From positions 1-41,232 of the forward strand of contig WRFX01000002.1 of assembly GCA_009787445.1 (NCBI GenBank): DNA of 41,232 nt. The letters are read 5' to 3'. How positions within the stretch are numbered: the first letter of the stretch is position 1; each line of letters starts with the position of its first letter. Shown here piece by piece: positions 7,223 to 13,810 of this stretch. The notes beneath the pieces are model-generated. The model ran no database searches. It was given only the letters and a program-made list of their open reading frames with translations, and was not told the origin of the DNA. This DNA is from Chitinivibrionia bacterium. Lineage in GTDB: Bacteria; Fibrobacterota; Chitinivibrionia; Chitinivibrionales; Chitinivibrionaceae. Both the position numbers and the translations under genes were made by a program.

Positions 7223-8131
7223 ATGGAAGACGAAGAAAATCTAAAATTATACAGAATTGTCGGATATTCGGTAATAATTCTCACCGTTATAGGATTTTTG
7301 TCTATGGCGGGCGCATTTCTTTATTCCCGTCTTTACCGAATCGACGTCGTTCACTGCGAATTTCCGTATATAGGCGACCTTAAATTCGACGACAATTTTA
7401 CGCTAAACGGAAATATTGTCGGAATCGTGAAAAAAATTACGTCAAACGAGCCGAATCGCGCAATTATTACCATAAATTTGCGCTCCCCTATTAAAGTTCG
7501 CGAGGGCTACAAATTATTCATAGCCGACGTAGGAATTATGGGCGAGCGAATGGTCTGTTTGGAAAACGGACCGCAAGACGCACGGCTTATGGGACGCAGA
7601 GACACGCTTCAAGGAATATATTATCCGGGAATTTCGGATATGTTGGGAAGAATTATGGAACTTCGGCAATTTCTCGACGATTGTACGGCTTTCGTCGGCG
7701 ATATTATGCACGGAACGCAGGATTCAAAATCGATTATAGTATGGTTAAATTCGCTTGAAAATTCCATAGACGACCTTTTGAAATCCGTAAATTCCGTTTT
7801 ATCAAACTGGGACAACGATATTCCAAAACTTTTAACCCAAGTAAACGATTTAAGTTACAATCTCGATACGGATTTGACGAAATTCGGCGAAAAAGTTCCC
7901 GATATTTTAGAAAAAACCGACATTCTTATTAAGGATTGCGACGTTCTTTTGGAAAAAATTACCGAAATTCAAAAACTCGGCGTCGACGTAGGAAAAGTTG
8001 TCGGAGAAGTGAACGCGCTAAACATAAACGCGCTAAATTCCACAATGAGCGATATGCAAATAAATATTTTGAGCATTTCACGCGACGCGCACAAATTGCG
8101 TTTGTATTTGGCGAGAGAAAAAAAGGACTAA
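7223..8131 (+). CDS. MCE/MlaD-domain membrane-anchored protein
   Basis: A 302-residue protein; the ATG at 7223 follows AGGGGAAG. A single N-terminal membrane helix (about 14-36) anchors a periplasmic domain. Residues about 45-118 form one MCE/MlaD beta-barrel: LNGNIVGIVKKITSN, then AIITINLRSPIKVREGYKLF, then ADVGIMGERMVCLENG, matching the family's 'G-x-V', 'I-x-x-G' and 'G-x-x-G-E' pattern. The C-terminal part (about 150-300) is helical with periodic leucines, as in MlaD-like proteins that form a hydrophobic tube. The family moves phospholipids between inner and outer membrane with an ABC transporter (MlaEF). No mlaE or mlaF is adjacent, so its partners must lie elsewhere. The 3' end overlaps the convergent gene by 4 nt. 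Confidence 0.72.
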   Translation: MEDEENLKLYRIVGYSVIILTVIGFLSMAGAFLYSRLYRIDVVHCEFPYIGDLKFDDNFTLNGNIVGIVKKITSNEPNRAIITINLRSPIKVREGYKLFIADVGIMGERMVCLENGPQDARLMGRRDTLQGIYYPGISDMLGRIMELRQFLDDCTAFVGDIMHGTQDSKSIIVWLNSLENSIDDLLKSVNSVLSNWDNDIPKLLTQVNDLSYNLDTDLTKFGEKVPDILEKTDILIKDCDVLLEKITEIQKLGVDVGKVVGEVNALNINALNSTMSDMQINILSISRDAHKLRLYLAREKKD

Positions 8132-8634
8132 AAATTTGGTCTTTGCATTCCCGCTTTTTCCCAAGACGCTTTGGTAGCCCATTTCAGCGGATTTTCCATA
8201 AAACTTGTTCGTATTCTGTGAGTGCTTACGATAGACGCGCCAATTAAAATTATCGCAAAAATTCCAAAAATTAAATATCTTTTTCCGAGTTTAACCGCTT
8301 TTTCTCCGCGAATAATTTTAGTTTTCACCGCGACTCTCGCGCCAAAAGACGGATATCGTTTTTCGCCGATAATTTTTATCCCGAAAAACACCATAATCGC
8401 AGACGGAACGGCAAAAAACAAAAGAATAAAATTTATCCAATTTCCCGCGATTCGATAGCGGTCTGCCATCGCTAACAATTTTACTTTTTCAATTTCGGGC
8501 AAAATAACAAAATTGTAAAATAAAAATCCCGCCGCAATTAAAATTAAATAAAACGACAAAAGCGAAATTCTCGACAAATTATCGGGAAAAATAAATTCCT
8601 GTTCGTCGTCTTCTTTTTGCTTAAAATTAAACAC
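8128..8634 (-). CDS. Hypothetical three-span membrane protein
   Basis: A 168-residue protein I do not recognise. The start is a GTG at 8634-8632 that overlaps the end of the cca gene by 8 nt, so the two are translationally coupled; AGG upstream acts as ribosome site. Membrane helices are visible at about residues 24-46, 67-87 and 121-140. Between spans 2 and 3 is a basic loop (RVAVKTKIIRGEKAVKLGKR). The N-terminus is acidic (KQKEDDEQEF). Linkage to cca gives no functional clue. Confidence 0.7.
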   Translation of the reverse strand: MFNFKQKEDDEQEFIFPDNLSRISLLSFYLILIAAGFLFYNFVILPEIEKVKLLAMADRYRIAGNWINFILLFFAVPSAIMVFFGIKIIGEKRYPSFGARVAVKTKIIRGEKAVKLGKRYLIFGIFAIILIGASIVSTHRIRTSFMENPLKWATKASWEKAGMQRPNF

Positions 8635-10039
8635 AATTTACCTCGCATTCCTGTAAAAGTTGTTTTTTAGCGAACTCTATCGCTTCTTCTTTATTGTTAA
8701 AAATTCCGTCCAACTGATTTTCGTAAATTTCTCTTAAAACGTCGCCGAGTTTTTTTCCCTGAACAAAACCAAGCGCTATCAAATCGTCGCCTCTTACAAT
8801 AGGAACGGGTTTTATTTCCTGCGGCGGAGTTTCGGCTAATTTTCGCAGTAAAAACTCCGCATTGTCCATCATTCCGTGACTTGCGAAACAATCGGCTTCG
8901 TGCAGAATTATTTCTACGTCTATCGTTTCTCTTCCCATAAAAGTTTTTAATTTGCTCACTCGCATTTTTTGCACAAACATAAATTTCATATGATTTCGCA
9001 CGCAAGCGCATATATCTTTGGTTTGAGAAGACGACATTTTGAGTCGTTTTGCAATTTCGTAAGTCATCTCTTCGCTTTTTTCGTCGTGTCTGTTGAACCT
9101 AATTCTGTCTTCAAAAGTCATTGTCGACGGCTTGCCGATATCGTGCAATAAAACGCTCCAAACTAAAACCGACCGCTTGTGATTATCCGAAAGTACGTTT
9201 ATTTGGTCTTCTCGAAGCGTTTTTGGGTTTTCAATAAATTTTTCTATTAAATCCTCCAAATATTCCATTGCCAAAAGCGTGTGCGTAAAACAATCGCCTT
9301 CGGGATGAAATTCTGGCGGCTGTTCCACTCCGCGCAAAGACGAAATTTCAGGCAAAATTTCAGGCAAAAGTCCCGTTTCGTCCAATATTTTCAACGTTCT
9401 TGCGGGAGCGTCGCAAAACGAAAGCGTAAGTTCTTTGCATATTCTTTCCGCCGAAACTTTTGTAATATTTTTCGACAAATTTTTTATCGCCAAAAGCGTT
9501 TTTTCTTCTATTTCAAAGTTAAATCTCGACGAAAATCTTATTGCGCGCAACATTCGCAAATAATCTTCGCAAAATCTTTCTTGCGGCTGTCCTATCGTGC
9601 GAATTATTTTTTTTTGCAAGTCGTTTTGTCCGTCCACAAAATCAATAATCGTTTTTGAAACGGGATTGTAAAACATTCCGTTTATTGTAAAATCGCGACG
9701 AAGCGCGTCTTCTTTCGCCGAAACGAACTTTACGTTTTCGGGTCTTCGTCCGTCGATATACTGTCCGTCGCTTCTGAAAGTCGCCACGTCAAAGGCGTTT
9801 CCTTTTTCTATAACCAAAACCACGCCGAACGCTACGCCGACTTCTTTTGTGTTTTTGAAAAGTTTTACAATCTCTTCAGGACGAGCGGAAGTAGCGACGT
9901 CTATATCGGGAGAATTGCCTGCGGGAAAGTTCAAAATCATATCTCTGACAAAACCGCCGGCATAGTACGCTTCGTGTCCGGAATTAACCAATTTAACGAC
10001 TATTGATTTTGCTATTGATTCTGCGTTGTGCAATAACAT
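8627..10039 (-). CDS. cca: CCA-adding / poly(A) polymerase family tRNA nucleotidyltransferase with HD domain
   Basis: A 470-residue class II nucleotidyltransferase. The head domain has AYYAGGFVRD (25-33) and the catalytic SPDIDVATSA with D45 and D47. RRDFTINGMFYNP and a DYLRMLRAIRFSSRF segment (the family's RNA- and nucleotide-binding helices) follow. An HD domain is present from about residue 240: HPEGDCFTHTLLAMEYL, then LLHDIGKPS, then RHDEKSEEM, which retains metal ligands. Enzymes of this build restore or add the 3' CCA of tRNAs; HD domains in some relatives give 2',3'-cyclic phosphodiesterase or phosphatase activity. A pure poly(A) polymerase or an A-only or CC-only enzyme cannot be excluded from sequence. 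The next gene downstream overlaps it. Confidence 0.85.
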   Translation of the reverse strand: MLLHNAESIAKSIVVKLVNSGHEAYYAGGFVRDMILNFPAGNSPDIDVATSARPEEIVKLFKNTKEVGVAFGVVLVIEKGNAFDVATFRSDGQYIDGRRPENVKFVSAKEDALRRDFTINGMFYNPVSKTIIDFVDGQNDLQKKIIRTIGQPQERFCEDYLRMLRAIRFSSRFNFEIEEKTLLAIKNLSKNITKVSAERICKELTLSFCDAPARTLKILDETGLLPEILPEISSLRGVEQPPEFHPEGDCFTHTLLAMEYLEDLIEKFIENPKTLREDQINVLSDNHKRSVLVWSVLLHDIGKPSTMTFEDRIRFNRHDEKSEEMTYEIAKRLKMSSSQTKDICACVRNHMKFMFVQKMRVSKLKTFMGRETIDVEIILHEADCFASHGMMDNAEFLLRKLAETPPQEIKPVPIVRGDDLIALGFVQGKKLGDVLREIYENQLDGIFNNKEEAIEFAKKQLLQECEVNCV

Positions 10040-10103
10040 ATTTTTATACCTCGACTTTCACAATAAAAAATAATTCTTGCCGAAAGGCGAAAGGTGGTAT
10101 TAA

Positions 10104-11153
10104 ATGAAAAGATTAGTTTTTACGGCAATAGCGTTGTCGTTTATGGTATTGGCGAGTTGCGGCTTGGAAGGAAAAGCCGAAAAAGCGTGGAAAGACGCGC
10201 AAAAAGCGACGGATTTAAGCACGCAGCGACTAAAACAGAAAGAGGCGTATGCGTATTATAGTCAGGCATACGAAAAAGCGCAGGGAAAAGCGTCCACAAA
10301 ACTTTTGAACGGTTATCTGAAATCGGCGATAACCAGAATAGGAAACTATTTTGAAGAAAGAAAATCGGCGACCGACCAGCAGGTAGAAACGCTTCGCAAA
10401 GAAATCGAAAAAGTAATTAAACTCGACGGCGTGTCTGTCGACACCAAAGACGCATACGCGAAATTTCTTATTTCGGTAGCGCAAAATTATCGCGAAAAAG
10501 GCGATATATCCAACTGCATTAAAGAATTGGACAATGCAAAACCCTTTTCCGCCGATAAATCCGTTATCGAAGCGTTAGAAGCGGAAACGAGAATCGACCA
10601 AGGAAAAGCGCAGTTGTCCATCGCAAAAGGAAAAATTGAAGCCGCAAAGAAAAGCAGAGACCCCGTCGATTATATAAACGCAGAATATTACGCGAAAGTG
10701 GCTCTGCATTTCGATTCGACAAACGCCGACGCGCAGCAAGTTCTCGCGCAGGCAAGAAAAGAATTGGTGCAGCATCCGTGCATTTACAAAGTAGTTATCG
10801 AATATAGCGACACGGCGCTTTTTAAGGCGGTAAATTCCGACCGCGTTACGCTTGCTATTCCCGCGATAAAAACGGCGAAAGGCGAAACGGTTTTGGACGT
10901 CAAATTCTTTAACGATTCTTGGAAAGCGATAAATCCCAAGCCGAATTTGTTCAAACTCGTTTTGACAAACGGACAGGAAGTTGTCGCCGACAAATCGGTT
11001 TTTGAAAGAAAATTACTCGAACAGGAAAAAATAACGGACGGAAAAGTAACTTTCAAAGGAAGTTTTAGCCAAAACGACATTAAAGTTTTGACGTTTGCGG
11101 ACGCAAGCGACGAAAAAACGCCCGTAATAACCGGCAACAAATATTTGCAATAG
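10104..11153 (+). CDS. Hypothetical lipoprotein with helical repeats
   Basis: A 349-residue protein preceded by GAAAGGTGG. The signal ends in a lipobox, LASC, with C19 as the likely lipidated residue. Residues about 20-220 are helical and repeat-like (AYAYYSQAYEKAQGKASTKL, then KFLISVAQNYREKGDISNCI, then INAEYYAKVALHFDSTNADA), consistent with degenerate TPRs. The C-terminal 120 residues are beta-rich. I cannot name a family. It is followed 22 bp later by another exported protein, with which it probably forms an operon. Confidence 0.7.
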   Translation: MKRLVFTAIALSFMVLASCGLEGKAEKAWKDAQKATDLSTQRLKQKEAYAYYSQAYEKAQGKASTKLLNGYLKSAITRIGNYFEERKSATDQQVETLRKEIEKVIKLDGVSVDTKDAYAKFLISVAQNYREKGDISNCIKELDNAKPFSADKSVIEALEAETRIDQGKAQLSIAKGKIEAAKKSRDPVDYINAEYYAKVALHFDSTNADAQQVLAQARKELVQHPCIYKVVIEYSDTALFKAVNSDRVTLAIPAIKTAKGETVLDVKFFNDSWKAINPKPNLFKLVLTNGQEVVADKSVFERKLLEQEKITDGKVTFKGSFSQNDIKVLTFADASDEKTPVITGNKYLQ

Positions 11154-11175
11154 ATAAATTTAAGGACAAAGCGCA

Positions 11176-11886
11176 ATGAACGGAATAATTTTATTTATAA
11201 TTTTATTTTGTTCGTTGTGCTTTTCTCAAACGGCGCAAAATCCCGACGGTTATAGAAATATCGCTTGGGGAAGTTCCGTCGCGCAGGCGACGCAAGCGTT
11301 AAACGGCGCAAATTTAACGCAAATAACCGACCAAAGACAACAGGGTTTTCCCGCAAACGTCAATATTGCGCGCTATCAAATCACGGATTCGGTCGCGGGT
11401 TATCCGTCGAAAACAGAACTGTATTTCTACAACGACAAATTTTTTCAGGCGGTCGTAACTTTTAATTTCGACAGATTTAAAAATTACGATTTTAATTACA
11501 ACGTATTTATTTCGGTAGATAAATATTACAACGATATTCGCGCAACAACGCTTACTTTCGTAGCCGATATTTATTCGCTTTTGGCGCAAAAATACGGTAA
11601 AAAACAACCGACTTTTCGCGGTCTCGACCCTCGATATTGCTTCACAGATTTAGACAACTATTTGGCGAAAGAACGCTGGAATTTGCGTTATAATCCGTCG
11701 GAATATTACAAAAAAATCGCGACTCAATCGTATGCGGAATGGAAATTTCCAAAAACCGAAGTGCGCTTTGCCGTTATAATGTCCGCTTACGACAAACGTT
11801 TTGAATACACTTTGTCGCTTGCGAGTACCGATTTATTGAACGAAGTCCGAAAAAATATCGGCGACGAGCGAAAAGGAAATTTATAA
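11176..11886 (+). CDS. Hypothetical secreted protein
   Basis: A 236-residue protein with a clear signal peptide (MNGIILFIILFCSLCFSQ). After it comes GYRNIAWGSSVAQATQAL, a WGxxxxxxxxxL opening found in several families of small periplasmic proteins of unknown function. The rest is rich in Tyr and Phe (YNDKFFQAVVTFNFDRFKNY) and probably forms an alpha/beta sandwich. No catalytic motif is evident. It is flanked by the lipoprotein gene and, 3 nt downstream, the HisI-like gene, so all three are probably co-transcribed. Confidence 0.65.
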   Translation: MNGIILFIILFCSLCFSQTAQNPDGYRNIAWGSSVAQATQALNGANLTQITDQRQQGFPANVNIARYQITDSVAGYPSKTELYFYNDKFFQAVVTFNFDRFKNYDFNYNVFISVDKYYNDIRATTLTFVADIYSLLAQKYGKKQPTFRGLDPRYCFTDLDNYLAKERWNLRYNPSEYYKKIATQSYAEWKFPKTEVRFAVIMSAYDKRFEYTLSLASTDLLNEVRKNIGDERKGNL

Positions 11887-11889
11887 AAA

Positions 11890-12303
11890 ATGAGCGAAGA
11901 AATCGAAGAAAGCAACGAATTAAAATTGGATTTCAATAAACTTTCGCAAATTTGCGACAAAAAAATCGCGGTTATTCCCGTCGCCGTACAAAACATCGAC
12001 ACTAAAGAAATAATATTGATAGCATACGTAAACGAAGAAGCGTTAAATTTGTCGATAAAAACGAAAACCGCCGTATTTTTCAGCACTTCGCGAAACGAAA
12101 TTTGGATAAAAGGCGAAACTTCCGGCGAAAAATTTGATTTATTGGAAATTTTTGTAAATTGCGAACAAAATTCGTTGGTTTATAAGGTTCGACCGAAAAG
12201 AAAAAATATTTGCCACACGAAAAACAAAAACGGCGAACCGCGAAATTGTTTTTATCGCAAATTGGAATTTGAAACGAAAAAACTTACAAATATCAATCCG
12301 TAA
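11890..12303 (+). CDS. HisI-like protein (phosphoribosyl-AMP cyclohydrolase fold), metal site altered
   Basis: A 137-residue protein with recognisable HisI features: IPVAVQNIDTKEIILIAYVN (29-48), FFSTSRNEIWIKGETSGEKF (63-82) and the C-terminal cysteines. Active HisI uses a D-C-D-x-D motif for magnesium and three cysteines for zinc. Here the motif reads N-C-E-Q-N (residues 90-94): the cysteine (C91) and the two downstream cysteines (C108, C120) remain, but all three aspartates are changed. Histidine biosynthesis activity is therefore doubtful. No other his gene is nearby; it sits between an exported protein and fliW-csrA. It may be a repurposed zinc protein of the HisI fold. Confidence 0.7.
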   Translation: MSEEIEESNELKLDFNKLSQICDKKIAVIPVAVQNIDTKEIILIAYVNEEALNLSIKTKTAVFFSTSRNEIWIKGETSGEKFDLLEIFVNCEQNSLVYKVRPKRKNICHTKNKNGEPRNCFYRKLEFETKKLTNINP

Positions 12304-12395
12304 AAAAAGAAAATTCGCAATTTAGCAAAAAATATCGCTTTTTAGTTATGGCAAAAAAGATTTTATTACAAAAAATATGATTTGGAGTTTGAAAA

Positions 12396-12812
12396 TTGGA
12401 AAAACCTTATGAAAATTTAGTGTATTCGGACAACGATATAATAACGTTTAGCGACGGCGTTCCGGGCTTTGAAGACAATAAAAAATTTGTTATCGTCCGC
12501 AACGAAAACTACGCTCCGTTTGAATGGCTCGTTTGCGTCGACGGCACGAAACTGCGCTTTGCTATGCTAAATCCGATGATACCGTATCCCGATTATGCGC
12601 CCGATATTTCGCGCGCGCAGGTCGAAGGGCTAAACTTGCAAAATAGCGATGATATTTTAATGTACGCATTCGTAACGGTTGCGGATAATCCGAGCGATTC
12701 CACGCTTAACCTTATGGCTCCGGTTTTAATAAACGTAAAAGAAAAAATAGGTCGCCAGATTATTTTGGAGAATTCTCCATATTCTACTCGCGAACCGGTA
12801 ATGAGGTCGTAA
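12396..12812 (+). CDS. fliW: Flagellar assembly factor FliW
   Basis: A 138-residue protein starting at a TTG (12396) with GGAG 9 nt upstream; no ATG lies early enough in frame. The pattern IITFSDGVPGFEDNKKFVIV near residues 15-34, then LVCVDGTKLRFAMLNPMI and YAFVTVADNPSDSTLNLMAP, then VLINVKEKIGRQIIL, is diagnostic of FliW. FliW binds CsrA non-competitively and is itself sequestered by flagellin, making a feedback switch that couples flagellin translation to export. The stop codon abuts the csrA ATG, so the pair is coupled as in Bacillus and many others. Confidence 0.92.
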   Translation: MEKPYENLVYSDNDIITFSDGVPGFEDNKKFVIVRNENYAPFEWLVCVDGTKLRFAMLNPMIPYPDYAPDISRAQVEGLNLQNSDDILMYAFVTVADNPSDSTLNLMAPVLINVKEKIGRQIILENSPYSTREPVMRS

Positions 12813-13094
12813 ATGCTTATATTAACAAGAAAAGAAGGCGAAAGCATACGTATCGGCGACCACATTACAATAAAAATAGTGTCGATGGACGGGCATCACT
12901 GTAAAATCGGAGTCGAAGCGCCGAGAAACGTCAGCGTAAATCGCGAGGAAGTATATTTGAAAATAAAATCGGAAAACCAGACGGCGGCGACAAACGACGA
13001 CATAGATTTCGGCAAAGTTGCGGGATTGCTCAAAGCAAAAAGCGCAAATTCTACCGCTTCGGCGTTAAAAAATCTGTTTGGAAAGCAAGAATAA
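12813..13094 (+). CDS. csrA: Carbon storage regulator CsrA with C-terminal extension
   Basis: A 93-residue RNA-binding translational regulator. The core is textbook: [20 protein letters not shown] (1-20), then [20 protein letters not shown], then [10 protein letters not shown], which includes the RNA-contacting beta-1 and the IGVxAP region. Typical CsrA has about 60-70 residues; here a further 30 or so ([20 protein letters not shown] and on) extend it, forming an amphipathic or flexible tail of unknown role. It probably represses flagellin and other mRNAs by binding GGA motifs near their ribosome sites, and is antagonised by FliW encoded immediately upstream. Confidence 0.92.
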   Translation: MLILTRKEGESIRIGDHITIKIVSMDGHHCKIGVEAPRNVSVNREEVYLKIKSENQTAATNDDIDFGKVAGLLKAKSANSTASALKNLFGKQE

Positions 13095-13132
13095 CATAAT
13101 TTTTCAACAAAATTAAAAAAAATTATGGTTTT

Positions 13133-13163
13133 TTGCTTTGTTTTATATTATATTTATTATAAT
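13133..13163 (+). promoter_or_regulatory. Candidate promoter of the SH3b gene
   Basis: TTGCTT (13133-13138) and a perfect TATAAT (13158-13163) lie 36-66 bp before the ATG. The spacer of 19 bp is long; TATTAT at 13155-13160 would give 16 bp. An overlapping TATATTTA fits the TAnnTTT type instead. The gene follows a roughly 100-bp gap after csrA. Confidence 0.4.
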
Positions 13164-13198
13164 ATTGGTATTGAATTTAAAAGTAAAGGAGATATATT

Positions 13199-13639
13199 AT
13201 GCGTTTTTTAAAATTAGCGGCAGTTGTAGCGTTGTTTTTTGCAACGTCTTCTTTTGCGCAGAAAGAATTTTTTGTGTCGCCCACGGCGGAATCGGGAATT
13301 TACGCCAACCAAACCCGTCAAATGAACGAAAGAGCGATTGAAAACGTCGAAAAGGGCGCGGTTTTGAGAGTTATTGACCAAAAAGGCAATTCCTACAAAG
13401 TAAGAACGTCAGCCGGAAACGAAGGATGGATTGAAAAACGACTTACCGTTCGCAACGACGCTAAAAAGGCGTTTACGTTCGACGACGTTGAAATTCAAGG
13501 TTATCTTGACAATCCGACGCCTATCTACATTACCGACGTCGACGACGGAAGTTTTTCGGCGATAGAACTTGACCGTTCGTTCGCGGACGCGCTTAAAAGA
13601 AAGAACGACAAAGAACGGGTTAATCGCTCAATTAGATAA
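13199..13639 (+). CDS. Exported SH3-domain protein
   Basis: A 146-residue protein with AAGGAG upstream and a signal peptide cleaved after SSFA (about residue 20). Residues about 22-85 form one bacterial SH3 domain: ANQTRQMNERAIENVEKGAV, then LRVIDQKGNSYKVRTSAGNE, then GWIEKRL, with the GWI strand near the end. The rest is acidic (FTFDDVEIQGYLDNPTPIYI) and then basic, without known motifs. Such proteins usually act in the periplasm, near peptidoglycan. It ends with a good terminator, so it is probably a single-gene unit. Confidence 0.72.
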   Translation: MRFLKLAAVVALFFATSSFAQKEFFVSPTAESGIYANQTRQMNERAIENVEKGAVLRVIDQKGNSYKVRTSAGNEGWIEKRLTVRNDAKKAFTFDDVEIQGYLDNPTPIYITDVDDGSFSAIELDRSFADALKRKNDKERVNRSIR

Positions 13640-13661
13640 AATATTGTCCAATGACTTTAAG

Positions 13662-13700
13662 GAAAGCCGCAGATTTGTTTTTAGCGGCTTTCTTTGTTTT
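13662..13700 (+). terminator. Rho-independent terminator after the SH3b gene
   Basis: GAAAGCCGC (13662-13670) pairs perfectly with GCGGCTTTC (13684-13692) across a 13-nt loop, followed by TTTGTTTT. It lies 22 nt after the stop codon. Confidence 0.85.
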
Positions 13701-13751
13701 TCTTATTTTTTTTCGATAATTTAAAAAAAGTACAATTATGTACGTAAAATT

Positions 13752-13765
13752 AAATTATATTTAGG
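13752..13765 (+). promoter_or_regulatory. Upstream element AAATTATATTTAGG before the MglA-like gene
   Basis: It resembles the AAATTATTTTTACC element before acnB and the acyltransferase, but lies 45 nt from the start codon rather than about 30. It could be the -10-type element of the mglA unit. Weak evidence. Confidence 0.25.
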
Positions 13766-13810
13766 GTAAAAATTGTAAAAAATTGAAGTTTTTGGAGTTT
13801 GAGGAGATTT

